A stretch of DNA of 46,073 bases from Bacteroidales bacterium (GTDB lineage Bacteria > Bacteroidota > Bacteroidia > Bacteroidales > UBA932): contig JAFSWO010000011.1 in the NCBI GenBank assembly GCA_017450165.1, forward strand, positions 1 through 46,073, in the 5' to 3' direction. The notes beneath the pieces are model-generated. The model was not told where the DNA came from, made no database searches, and was given only the letters and a program-made list of their open reading frames with translations. The position numbers and the translations under genes are program-made. Of this stretch, positions 23,751 through 32,320 are shown in pieces. The first letter of the stretch is position 1. Each line of letters starts with the position of its first letter.

Positions 23751-26700
23751 ACGGTTCCTCCGCACGGCCCTGATGGGAGCCGCCGCCGTCCTGTTGCTGG
23801 CGGCGGTTCTCGTTTTTTTCTTCCGTCCCACGCACATCCTCGTCATCAATGCGACGCTGGCCCAGCAGGCAGATGTGGCGCTCAACAACGACAGCCGGCG
23901 GATCCGCCTGCACGTCACGGATCCCGATGTTTTTGCCAAGGATGGCCGTAGGCTGTACGGCACCGACGCCGTGGTGATCTTCAGTCGCGGACTCTATCTG
24001 GATGAGAATCAGACTGCTGCGCTGGAGAAATCCGGCCGCCGCGGGGTGGTGGTCTTCACCAATACCCTGACCAACCAGCACGTCGATATTCAGTGCAACC
24101 TGAGCGACGAGCAGCGCAAAACCCTCTCCGACTATTTCCGCAATCAGAGCGCCGGCAATTACCGCAATGCCCTGCGCTATCTGCGCCGGATTGCCACCCC
24201 GCACCGCCTCGGCGACCGCGATTACGAACCGCCGGTACTGCTGCTCAAGAATATGTATTATCACCGGGAATACGGAAAATATTTCCCTACGCATGAGGAA
24301 CTTGCGGCGTATTTGAAAGAAAAGGGGCTCTACCGGGAAGGAGCGCCCCGTGTACTCTTCATGTCCGGCCTGAGTTTTCCGGTGGAGGGCAACCGGGCCC
24401 ATGTGGATACCCTGATCTCCCGACTGACGGCTGCGGGTTATAATGTCTTTCCGTTAACCGCCGAAGGCAAAACGCGCGAGAAGATGATTCGCGCTCTGCA
24501 TCCCGACGCGATCGTCTATCTGCCGATGGGCCGACTGGGCAACGACACCTTCATCGACTGGCTCAACCGCGAGAATATCCCTGTTTTCACGCCATTCCCC
24601 CTGATCCAGCCGCACGAGGAGTGGATTGATCCGCTGCGCCCCGTGAGCGGCGGTACGCTGACTGCCCGTACCGTGATTCCCGAGATTGACGGCGGAATCG
24701 GCAATTACTGCATCGCCACGCAGAATGAAAGCCCCTCCGGCTTCTACCTCTATACGCCTGAGTCCGAGCGGGTGGATTCCTTCCTGGACTACTTCAACCG
24801 CTATATGGCCCTGCGCACGCTGCCGAACCGCGATAAGCGGGTGGCGATCGTCTATTTCAAGACGCCCGGCAAAGACGCCCTGCTGGCCAGCGGCATGGAG
24901 GTGGTGCCTTCGCTTTACCGTCTGCTACAACGCCTTCTCAGTGAGGGATATACTGTGAGTGGTCTGCCCGAAACGGAAGCGGCCTTCGCCAAACTGGTCC
25001 ACCGGGAGGGGAGTGTGATGGGCTCCTATGCTCCGGGTGCACAGGCTGAGTTTCTGCAGAAGGCGCATCCTCTGTGGCTGAGCCGTGGACAGTATGAAAC
25101 ATGGGCTCAGGCAGTCCTGCTGCCCGAAAAGTATCAGGAAGTTGTGGATCGTTATGGTCCTGCACCCGGCCGCCTGCTGGTGCGCGGAGACAGCCTGGCT
25201 GTGGCCTGCCTGCAGTTCGGCAACATCCTGCTTTTCCCGCAACCGCGTCCCGCTCTGGGCGACGACGAGTTCCGGCTGATCCATGGCGCCGGTGTCGCAC
25301 CTCCGCACAGCTATCTTGCGCCCTATCTCTATATGCAGCAGGGATTCAAGGCCGATGCCCTGATTCACTTCGGCACCCACGGCAACCTGGAATACACCCC
25401 CGGCAAGAATGTCGGGCAGTCCCGGTCCGACTGGTCGGATGTGCTCATCGGCAATCTGCCTCATTTCTACTACTATACGACCGGAAACGTGGGGGAGGGC
25501 ATCATTGCCAAACGGCGCACCCACGCCGCGCTGGTCACCCATCTCACGCCTCCCTATGTGGAGAGCGGCCTGCGGCAGCGCTACAGTTCGTTGCTCTCCG
25601 ATATCCACCGGGCCCTGGATGCGGACGGCGGAAACCGCATGCTGGGCCTGAAGATCAAGAAAGAGACCGTCCAGTTGGGATTGCATCGCGACCTCGGACT
25701 CGATTCGTCCCTCACACAGCCCTTTACGGCAGCAGAGCTGGAGCAACTCGACTGCTTTGCAGAAGAACTTGTAGAAGAGAAAATTACGGGCGCATATTAT
25801 ACGCTCGGCCAACCTTATTCGCCCCGCGAACTGCTCACTACGACGCTGGCCGTCGCTGCGGATCCGCTCGCGTATGAAACGGCCCGCCGCGACCGTGATG
25901 CAGGGCGGATCACCACCGAACAGCTGCAGGATTTAACCTATCTGCGCCATCATTACCTGCCCACGGCTCGCAGGCGGATTACGGCCCTGTTGCAGAACCC
26001 GCCGAGGGATACTGTGGGTGTCGCTCCGGATTTGCGTCCCGCGCTGGCCTACCGCAACGGCCTGATCGCCTCCTCGAAGAATGAACTCGACGCGATGGTC
26101 CGGGCCCTCGCCGGCGGCACGATTCCGCCCGCTCCGGGCGGCGATCCCGTTTTGAATCCCAACGTCCTTCCCACCGGACGCAACATGTTCAGCATCAACG
26201 CAGAATCGACTCCCAGCCCGCAGGCCTGGGAGGACGGAAAGCGACTGGCGGAAGAGACACTCCGACGTTACAAGGAACGGCACGGAGATTATCCTCGCAA
26301 GGTCAGCTACACCTTCTGGGCCGGAGAATTCATCTCCACGGAAGGCGCTACCCTGGCCCAGGCTTTCTGGATGCTGGGCGTGGAACCTCTGCGTGACAAG
26401 CAGGGACGTGCGGTGGACCTGCGGCTGATTCCGGGCGAAGAGCTCGGGCGGCCGCGCATCAATGTACTGGTGCAGGTTTCCGGCCAGTTGCGGGATATCG
26501 CCGGTTCGCGCCTGCGGCTGCTGACCGATGCCGTCAAACTGGCTTCCGAAGCTCCTGAAAGCGGTGGCTGGCCCAATTATGTGGCCAGCGGCACGCAGGA
26601 TCAGGAAAAGGCATTGCTCAATAAGGGCCTTTCGCCCGTGCGGGCCCGGGAACTCTCTACGATGCGGGTATTCGGCCCGCTCAACAGCGGCTACGGCAGC

Positions 26701-27669
26701 GGCATGCTCCATCTGGTGGAAAACAGCGGCGGCCGGGACTCCGAAGAGGAGATTGCCGACGGGTTCCTGAACAATATGGGCGCCGCCTATGGCGACGAAG
26801 CCAACTGGTCCGCCTATCAGCCCGGCCTCTTCGCTGCGGCCATGGAAAAGACCGATGTCGTGATCCAGCCGCGCCAGAGCAATACCTGGGGCCCGCTTTC
26901 GCTGGACCATGTCTACGAATTTACCGGCAGCCTCTCCCTGGCCGTCAAGAAGGTGACCGGGCGCGAACCCGATGCCTTTTTCGCCGACTACCGCAACCGG
27001 AACGCCCGCCGCCTGCAGGGTGACCGCGAAGCCGTCGCCGTAGAGGCTCGTGCGACGCTCCTCAATCCTACTTGGATTCGGGAACGGATGAAGGGAGGTG
27101 AGGGGAGTGCCCAGATGTTCGGCGAAATGTTCCGCAACGTCTTCGGCTGGAATGCGACCCGTCCCTCCGCCCTCGATCCTAAACTCTACGATCACCTTTA
27201 CGATACCTATATTCTGGATGAAAATCATCTGGGTCTGCACGATTATCTGCGGGAGGTCAATCCGGCCTCTTTCCAGGCCATGACCGCCGTCTTGCTGGAG
27301 AGTGCCCGCAAGGGCTACTGGAAAGCCACGGAAGAGCAGTTGCAGACCACCGCTTCGCTGCATGCCGACGTGACGCGGACCTGTGGCGCGGCCTGCACCG
27401 AATTCGTCTGCGGCAATCAAAAACTGGAGCGCTTTATTGCTGACAACCTTCCTTCGCCGCAGCGTGCCTCTTATACCCAGGTGATGGTGGCGGTTCGCAA
27501 TGCCGCTCTGTCAGACGCGCAGGAGGTGGTTCTTAAAGAGGACCGTCTTTCTGATCCAGTCCGGCGGCCGCAGCTGATCGTTCATGCCGGGTGGGTTGGC
27601 GCTGTTATCGGCTTCTCGCTGATTCTTTTATTAATCCTCCTGCTTCGCAGAAAACGTCGGAATCGCTGA
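23734..27669 (+). CDS. Membrane-anchored CobN/HmuS-like chelatase large subunit
   Basis: 1311 aa, full CobN size. The CobN/BchH core motif is clear: HFGTHGNLEYTPGK, then GNLPHFYYYTTGNVGEG and AKRRTHAALVTHLTPP. Unusually it has an N-terminal membrane segment (about residues 13-32, after a basic MRQPSKRFLR) and a C-terminal one (about 1283-1304) ending in a basic tail. By the positive-inside rule both tails are cytoplasmic, leaving the catalytic bulk in the periplasm. HmuS proteins of this type in Bacteroidota heme loci are related to CobN and have been linked to tetrapyrrole demetallation. No ATPase subunits (CobS/CobT or ChlI/ChlD-like AAA) are in the window; an ExbB-like/DUF2149 pair follows instead. 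Confidence 0.85.
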   Translation: MRQPSKRFLRTALMGAAAVLLLAAVLVFFFRPTHILVINATLAQQADVALNNDSRRIRLHVTDPDVFAKDGRRLYGTDAVVIFSRGLYLDENQTAALEKSGRRGVVVFTNTLTNQHVDIQCNLSDEQRKTLSDYFRNQSAGNYRNALRYLRRIATPHRLGDRDYEPPVLLLKNMYYHREYGKYFPTHEELAAYLKEKGLYREGAPRVLFMSGLSFPVEGNRAHVDTLISRLTAAGYNVFPLTAEGKTREKMIRALHPDAIVYLPMGRLGNDTFIDWLNRENIPVFTPFPLIQPHEEWIDPLRPVSGGTLTARTVIPEIDGGIGNYCIATQNESPSGFYLYTPESERVDSFLDYFNRYMALRTLPNRDKRVAIVYFKTPGKDALLASGMEVVPSLYRLLQRLLSEGYTVSGLPETEAAFAKLVHREGSVMGSYAPGAQAEFLQKAHPLWLSRGQYETWAQAVLLPEKYQEVVDRYGPAPGRLLVRGDSLAVACLQFGNILLFPQPRPALGDDEFRLIHGAGVAPPHSYLAPYLYMQQGFKADALIHFGTHGNLEYTPGKNVGQSRSDWSDVLIGNLPHFYYYTTGNVGEGIIAKRRTHAALVTHLTPPYVESGLRQRYSSLLSDIHRALDADGGNRMLGLKIKKETVQLGLHRDLGLDSSLTQPFTAAELEQLDCFAEELVEEKITGAYYTLGQPYSPRELLTTTLAVAADPLAYETARRDRDAGRITTEQLQDLTYLRHHYLPTARRRITALLQNPPRDTVGVAPDLRPALAYRNGLIASSKNELDAMVRALAGGTIPPAPGGDPVLNPNVLPTGRNMFSINAESTPSPQAWEDGKRLAEETLRRYKERHGDYPRKVSYTFWAGEFISTEGATLAQAFWMLGVEPLRDKQGRAVDLRLIPGEELGRPRINVLVQVSGQLRDIAGSRLRLLTDAVKLASEAPESGGWPNYVASGTQDQEKALLNKGLSPVRARELSTMRVFGPLNSGYGSGMLHLVENSGGRDSEEEIADGFLNNMGAAYGDEANWSAYQPGLFAAAMEKTDVVIQPRQSNTWGPLSLDHVYEFTGSLSLAVKKVTGREPDAFFADYRNRNARRLQGDREAVAVEARATLLNPTWIRERMKGGEGSAQMFGEMFRNVFGWNATRPSALDPKLYDHLYDTYILDENHLGLHDYLREVNPASFQAMTAVLLESARKGYWKATEEQLQTTASLHADVTRTCGAACTEFVCGNQKLERFIADNLPSPQRASYTQVMVAVRNAALSDAQEVVLKEDRLSDPVRRPQLIVHAGWVGAVIGFSLILLLILLLRRKRRNR

Positions 27670-28202
27670 TGGAAATCCTCTTCGCCCTGATCACCGTGCT
27701 GCTCCTCTTGAGTTTCCTGCTCAAGAGCACCTTTCTGCCGCGTTGGGGCGTGGGGGTGGCGGCACTGCTGATGGCCCTCACCGTTCGGCTAGTCATTCCT
27801 TTTCTGGCGTCGCAGCCGGCGGAGACTGTCAACGGGTGGATCTTTTCGCCCGACCGCGTGCTCGACATTGCGGTTTGTATCGTGCTGGAGGCGTTGCTGA
27901 TGATGGCTTTCTGCTTCTCGCGCACCCTTTCGCGGTTCCGCTTCCTGCGCTGGTATCCCGGCCTGCTCGCCTTTCCGGCCGTTTGCTGGGCCTGGGGGCA
28001 GCTGCTCTATTCCAGCGCTGGGATTCATTTCACGCGTTTCGCCATCTGGGCGGCGCTTGGAACGCTGGTCGTTGTCCTGGTGGGATCCTGGGGCCTTCGA
28101 CGCCTGCTGCCGGAAGAGGATATCCGGCTGGAAGGACTCTTCCTCATCCAATTGTTCCTGCTGCTGTTGACCATTGCGGCAACGGGAGCCATTACCTTCT
28201 GA
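27669..28202 (+). CDS. Six-TM membrane protein of unknown function
   Basis: 177 aa, almost wholly hydrophobic, with about six membrane segments and short loops. I recognise no family. Start overlaps the CobN-like stop by one base (TGATG), and it is followed by the ExbB-like gene, so it is probably part of the same membrane complex. It may be a scaffold or channel component; no activity is assigned. Confidence 0.75.
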   Translation: MEILFALITVLLLLSFLLKSTFLPRWGVGVAALLMALTVRLVIPFLASQPAETVNGWIFSPDRVLDIAVCIVLEALLMMAFCFSRTLSRFRFLRWYPGLLAFPAVCWAWGQLLYSSAGIHFTRFAIWAALGTLVVVLVGSWGLRRLLPEEDIRLEGLFLIQLFLLLLTIAATGAITF

Positions 28203-28217
28203 ATCAAATTATTGCTT

Positions 28218-28817
28218 ATGGAAACGATATCAAATGCCCTGTTTTGGATCTCCAATGGCCTGCTGGTGCCGGTCATTGTCCTGTTGCTGCTTTTCCTGAT
28301 TCGTGCCCTGATTTTGGTCTGCGCGTTCTTCGGGCAGTTCTTCCGCCGCCGCGAGCAGCAGCGTGCGCTGACCGCCCTGCTGGAGGATGATACCCGCCTG
28401 CGGCCCGCTCTGGAGCAATTCTGCGCTTCCGGCAAGGCGCCTCAGTCGCACCTGGTGCGTACGCTGAAGCAATTGCTCGCACGCGGGGACGATGCCTCCT
28501 GGCGTGAGCGCCTACTCGCTGATTATGAAGTGGAAGCGGAACGGGAGCTGGGACAGTCCCGCATCCTGGCCAAACTGGGGCCGATGCTCGGTCTGATGGG
28601 AACATTGATTCCGATGGGGCCGGCGCTGGTTGGCCTGGCTGCCGGCGACCTGGCCTCGATGGCCTACAACATGCAGGTGGCCTTCGCTACGACGGTCGTG
28701 GGTATGCTGATTGCCGCCATCGGCGTGGTGACCCTGCAGGTCAAGCAGCGCTGGGTGGCGCGGGAACAGAATGATCTGGAATTCATTGCAGAAAAACTGA
28801 ACGATGAGAAAGAATAG
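28218..28817 (+). CDS. MotA/TolQ/ExbB-type proton channel protein
   Basis: 199 aa. One N-terminal membrane segment (about 10-30), a cytoplasmic helical region, then two C-terminal segments around the conserved core LGPMLGLMGTLIPMGPAL and AFATTVVGMLIAAIGV, typical of the MotA/TolQ/ExbB family. These form pmf-driven stators. The downstream DUF2149 protein would be the ExbD-like partner (14-base overlap). Placed after a CobN/HmuS-like chelatase, it suggests that pmf energises tetrapyrrole handling. The ATG at 28218 is preferred to the upstream TTG. Confidence 0.88.
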   Translation: METISNALFWISNGLLVPVIVLLLLFLIRALILVCAFFGQFFRRREQQRALTALLEDDTRLRPALEQFCASGKAPQSHLVRTLKQLLARGDDASWRERLLADYEVEAERELGQSRILAKLGPMLGLMGTLIPMGPALVGLAAGDLASMAYNMQVAFATTVVGMLIAAIGVVTLQVKQRWVAREQNDLEFIAEKLNDEKE

Positions 28818-29136
28818 AAACCGCTTGCTGCACAGCGAGGGAGACGTCGATCCCGTATCGACCGTCGCCAACCTCTTCGACGTGGCGATGGTCTTCGCCG
28901 TGGCGCTGATGGTGGCGCTCGTGGCGCGGTTCAACATGTCGGAAATCTTTTCGAAACAGGATTTTACGATGATCAAGAATCCCGGGAAGGCCGACATGGA
29001 GATTGTCGTGCGCGAAGGCGGCGTCATCAAACGTTATACCCCGGATGAGAATCCCCAGGAGAACGGAAGGCTCGGCCGCCGCGTAGGAATCGCCTACGAA
29101 CTGGAAAACGGAGAGATCATCTATATTCCCGAATAA
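28804..29136 (+). CDS. DUF2149 protein, ExbD-like partner
   Basis: 110 aa. One membrane segment near the N-terminus (FDVAMVFAVALMVALVARF, with the Asp near its cytoplasmic end as in ExbD/TolR/MotB) and a small C-terminal periplasmic domain. Matches DUF2149, a family found beside MotA/TolQ/ExbB and CobN-like genes in methanogens and other anaerobes. Last gene of the chelatase block; 24 bases separate it from pduO. Confidence 0.82.
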   Translation: MRKNRNRLLHSEGDVDPVSTVANLFDVAMVFAVALMVALVARFNMSEIFSKQDFTMIKNPGKADMEIVVREGGVIKRYTPDENPQENGRLGRRVGIAYELENGEIIYIPE

Positions 29137-29148
29137 CCGATTTTTGCG

Positions 29149-29156
29149 TATTTTTG
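29149..29156 (+). promoter_or_regulatory. TATTTTTG box immediately before pduO
   Basis: Perfect TAnnTTTG four bases before the ATG. If it is a promoter the transcript would start at or beside the start codon. Low confidence; AT-rich leader sequence may explain it. Confidence 0.3.
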
Positions 29157-29160
29157 TGGT

Positions 29161-29802
29161 ATGGCAACGCGACGTATTTACACCAAATCAGGGGATCGGG
29201 GAACCACCGGTATTCACGGGGGAGACCGCGTCCCGAAAGACGACATCCGGATTGAGGCCAACGGCACGCTCGACGAACTGAATTGTCATCTGGGCGTGGT
29301 TCGGGCTGCTTTCGCCGGCTCCGGACATCCATCCGGCGGGACAGGCAAGCCCTTCCGGGAAAGTCCCGCCTTGCCGGAATGTCCTTCGCCGGTCGACGCC
29401 TTGCTCCATACCGTCCAGAATAATCTGATGGCGATCATGAGCCAGGTGGCAACGCCGGCGGTCAAGCGCGCGGAGAATCCGAACAAGTTGCCGGAGGATC
29501 TGGTTCCGGCCATTGAGGCGCAGATTGACGCCTTCACAGAGGAAGCGGGGGAGAACAGCCACTTCCTGCTCCCCGGCGGAACGCCGCTTGCCGCGGAACT
29601 GCAGTTGGCCCGCGCCGTCTGCCGTCGCGCGGAGCGCCGGCTTTGGACGCTTCATCGCCAGGATCCGCTACCGGAGTTCATTCTTCAGTATATCAATCGT
29701 TTGTCCGACCTTCTCTTCGTGATGGCACGCTGGGAACTTTCCCGTCAGCAGTGGCCCGAGGAGCGCTGGAACGCTTTCACCTATAAACGTGAGCGAAAAT
29801 GA
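29161..29802 (+). CDS. pduO: PduO-type corrinoid adenosyltransferase with in-frame insert
   Basis: 213 aa, longer than usual (about 180-190). The ATP-binding N-terminus YTKSGDRGTTGIHGGDRV and the helical motif RAVCRRAERRL with RLSDLLFVMARW are diagnostic of PduO-type cob(I)alamin adenosyltransferases, which transfer adenosyl from ATP to cob(I)yrinate or cobalamin. An extra stretch of about 26 residues, roughly 52-77 (ending ALPECPSP), sits where family members have only a short link between helix 1 and the LHTVQNNL helix. It is encoded by a 78-bp imperfect palindrome, so it looks like a selfish insertion that kept the frame. The insert is in a loop and the catalytic motifs are intact, so activity is probably retained. 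Confidence 0.92.
   Translation: MATRRIYTKSGDRGTTGIHGGDRVPKDDIRIEANGTLDELNCHLGVVRAAFAGSGHPSGGTGKPFRESPALPECPSPVDALLHTVQNNLMAIMSQVATPAVKRAENPNKLPEDLVPAIEAQIDAFTEEAGENSHFLLPGGTPLAAELQLARAVCRRAERRLWTLHRQDPLPEFILQYINRLSDLLFVMARWELSRQQWPEERWNAFTYKRERK
29315..29392. repeat. 78-bp in-frame palindromic element inside pduO
   Basis: Nested pairing: CCGGC/GCCGG (29315-29319/29388-29392), GGACAT/ATGTCC (29323-29328/29379-29384) and GGCGGGAC/GTCCCGCC (29335-29342/29363-29370), with a 20-base loop. 78 bases equal 26 codons. TTCGCCGG occurs at both borders (29311-29318 and 29385-29392). Its last 26 bases recur exactly in the cobD-like gene in the same reading frame. Confidence 0.8.
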
Positions 29803-31292
29803 AGCCCCGTCTCCATCCCGTGATGCTGGCCGGAACCGGCAGCGACGTCGGCAAGAGTGTGCTGGCGACGGCCTTCTGCCGCATTTTCCTGCAGGATGGC
29901 TATGCGCCGGCGCCCTTCAAGGCGCAGAACATGGCGCTCAACTCCTATGCGACGCCGGATGGACTGGAGATTGGCCGGGCGCAGGCCGTGCAGGCTGAGG
30001 CCGCCGGTGTGCCCTGCCACACCGACATGAATCCGCTGCTGCTCAAACCGCAGAGCGATCACACCTCGCAGGTGGTGCTGAACGGCCGTCCGATCGGCAA
30101 CCAGGACGCCTACGATTATTTCCGGAAGGAGGGGCGGGAACCCCTGCGTGCGGCAGTCAATGCGGCGTACGACCGGCTCGCGGTGCGCTTTAACCCCATC
30201 GTGATGGAGGGGGCGGGCTCGCTGGCCGAGATCAACCTGCGCGATTCGGATCTGGTCAATATTCCGATGGCCCGCCACGCCGGTGCGGACATTCTGCTGG
30301 TGGGCGATATTGACCGGGGCGGTGTTTTTGCGAGCGTCTATGGCTCGCTGATGTTGTTGCCTCCGGAAGATCGGGCACTGGTCAAGGGTATTATTATCAA
30401 TAAGTTCCGCGGCGATTTGCGACTCTTCGAGGAGGGCCGCCGGATGCTGAAAGAACGGTGCGGCATCCCCGTGCTGGGCGTGGTTCCCTATTTCGATGAC
30501 ATCCATATCGAGGCGGAGGATTCGGTGGCCCTCTCCGGCAAATCCTTCCACGCCGAGCAGGGAAAGGTCAACCTGGCCGTGGTTCTGCTGCGACACATCA
30601 GCAACTTTACTGATTTTGATGCACTGGAGCGCGACGAGCGCATCCATCTCTACTATACGGACAACGTTGATGAGCTCTCCCGGGCGGATATCATCCTGAT
30701 TCCCGGCAGCAAGAGCACGATCGACGATCTGCTGACGCTGCGCCGGAGCGGTGTGGCCGAAGCTATCTTGCATGCCGCCCGTCGCGGGGCTACCGTCCTG
30801 GGCATTTGCGGCGGTTATCAGATGATGGGCTCGCTGGTCAGCGATCCGGACCACGTGGAAGGCCCTGCGGAATCCGTTCCCGGTCTTGGCCTGCTGCCTG
30901 TTGAGACCGCACTGACCTTCGAGAAGGTGACGCGGCAGGTCTGCTTTACCCTGACCTCAGGAAGTCCGGAACTTGCTGGTTATGAGATTCATATGGGGCG
31001 CACGGCGCTGCTGCCCGGCGCGAAGGCTACGGTGCTGAACCGCCTTGCCGACGGCGCAGAAGACGGCTTCCGCGTGGGCAATTGCCTGGGTACCTACATT
31101 CACGGGATCCTGGACAATCCCTCCTTTATCGACTACCTGCTGCAACCCTTTGCAGATCGGCTCTCCGCCAATGCACCGTCGGAGGATCCCCGCGTCTTCA
31201 AGGAGCGCCAATATGACCTGTTGGCCGCCCATGTCCGCAAATATGTGGACATTCCAGCCATCTATCGCATTTTAACGGAGGAGCGCAAATGA
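29799..31292 (+). CDS. cbiP: Cobyric acid synthase
   Basis: 497 aa. P-loop GTGSDVGKS (12-20) and the CbiP/CobQ-type FKAQNMALNSY; C-terminal glutamine amidotransferase with ICGGYQMMG (Cys nucleophile) and GTYIHGILDN (catalytic His). Amidates the remaining b, d, e and g side chains to give adenosylcobyric acid. Overlaps pduO and the cobD-like gene by four bases each. Confidence 0.96.
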   Translation: MKPRLHPVMLAGTGSDVGKSVLATAFCRIFLQDGYAPAPFKAQNMALNSYATPDGLEIGRAQAVQAEAAGVPCHTDMNPLLLKPQSDHTSQVVLNGRPIGNQDAYDYFRKEGREPLRAAVNAAYDRLAVRFNPIVMEGAGSLAEINLRDSDLVNIPMARHAGADILLVGDIDRGGVFASVYGSLMLLPPEDRALVKGIIINKFRGDLRLFEEGRRMLKERCGIPVLGVVPYFDDIHIEAEDSVALSGKSFHAEQGKVNLAVVLLRHISNFTDFDALERDERIHLYYTDNVDELSRADIILIPGSKSTIDDLLTLRRSGVAEAILHAARRGATVLGICGGYQMMGSLVSDPDHVEGPAESVPGLGLLPVETALTFEKVTRQVCFTLTSGSPELAGYEIHMGRTALLPGAKATVLNRLADGAEDGFRVGNCLGTYIHGILDNPSFIDYLLQPFADRLSANAPSEDPRVFKERQYDLLAAHVRKYVDIPAIYRILTEERK

Positions 31293-32308
31293 TTTCGGGC
31301 CACGGCGACGACGCATACCGGTACGACTGCCTGATTCGCAGTAATTTCAGTTCCAATGTCTATGCGCATGTGGAGTTGGAACCGCTGTTGACGCACCTGC
31401 AGGGGCGGCTTTCCGCCATCCGGAACTATCCGGAACCGGAGCCTTACCGCCTGGAGCGGGCGCTGGCTGAGAAGTTGGACATTATCCCGGAAACGGTCTG
31501 CGTGACGAGCGGTGCCACCGAAGCCATCTACCTGACGGCGATGGCCTTTCGCGGGGCGCATTCCACCATCTTCCAGCCGGCCTTCAACGAGTATGCCGAC
31601 GCGTGTAGGCTTCATGGCCATTCAGTGAGTTCCGCCTTGCCGGAATGTCCTTCGCCGGCTCCCTCCACGCAAGCTCTAATCTGGATCTGTAATCCCAACA
31701 ATCCCACTGGTCGCGTTCTCTCCAAAGCAGAACTCTCTTCGCTTTTTCTGGCGCAACCCGACACGATTTTCGTCGTCGACGCCTCCTATGAGTTCTTCAC
31801 GCGCGAACCCGTGCTTTCAGCGGCGGAGGCGCTCCGGTTCCCGAATCTGATCCTGCTGCACTCGATGACCAAGCGCTATGCGATGCCGGGAATCCGGCTC
31901 GGTTATATGACCGCGCCCGCCGCGCTGATGAAGCGGATCCGCGACTGCCGGATGCCCTGGTCGGTGAATGCCCTGGCCGTTGAGGCGGGGCTCTATCTGG
32001 TTGAACACCCCGAAACCGGTCCCATCGATCTGGATGCGCTGCTCGCTGAAACCCAGCGGCTTCGCTCCGCGCTGGATGCGCTGCCCGGGGTCAGCGTCCG
32101 CCCGACGCAAACCCATTTTATGCTGGCCGCCCTGGAAAAGGGCCGTGCCTGCGATTTGAAAGATACTCTGGCCCGGCGCCACGGACTCCTGATCCGGGAC
32201 GCTTCCAACTTTGAAGGGCTGGATGAAACCTATTTCCGGATTGCCACCCAGACGCCGGCGGAGAACGATTCGCTGGTGGCGGCCATCGCAGAGTGGCTCT
32301 CCCAATAA
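31289..32308 (+). CDS. cobD: CobD-like PLP-dependent L-threonine-phosphate decarboxylase
   Basis: 339 aa, fold type I aminotransferase family. ICNPNNPTGRV and the PLP-binding HSMTKRYAMPGIRLGY (Lys) are present. In cobalamin loci this family makes (R)-1-amino-2-propanol phosphate, the aminopropanol linker. A short segment before the NPNNPTG strand, VSSALPECPSPAPS, has no equivalent in typical members and is encoded by a 26-base exact copy of part of the pduO palindrome. Whether it acts as decarboxylase or as a histidinol-phosphate-type aminotransferase cannot be told from sequence, but its place before cbiB favours the former. Confidence 0.87.
   Translation: MISGHGDDAYRYDCLIRSNFSSNVYAHVELEPLLTHLQGRLSAIRNYPEPEPYRLERALAEKLDIIPETVCVTSGATEAIYLTAMAFRGAHSTIFQPAFNEYADACRLHGHSVSSALPECPSPAPSTQALIWICNPNNPTGRVLSKAELSSLFLAQPDTIFVVDASYEFFTREPVLSAAEALRFPNLILLHSMTKRYAMPGIRLGYMTAPAALMKRIRDCRMPWSVNALAVEAGLYLVEHPETGPIDLDALLAETQRLRSALDALPGVSVRPTQTHFMLAALEKGRACDLKDTLARRHGLLIRDASNFEGLDETYFRIATQTPAENDSLVAAIAEWLSQ
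31633..31658 (+). repeat. 26-base exact copy of part of the pduO palindromic element
   Basis: Identical to 29367-29392 and read in the same frame, giving ALPECPSP in both proteins. It lies in a loop-encoding part of the cobD-like gene and looks like a truncated copy of the element. Confidence 0.85.
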
Positions 32309-32320
32309 TAACGCGGAAAG

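Noticed and set aside
25933..27420. A 495-codon minus-strand open frame inside the CobN-like gene
   Set aside because: Antisense shadow of a GC-rich gene; no start context or recognisable domain.
28428..28446. Partial reverse match (TTCCGGCAAGGCG) to the pduO palindromic element within the ExbB-like gene
   Set aside because: Only 13 bases, and the encoded residues fit the protein; could be chance.
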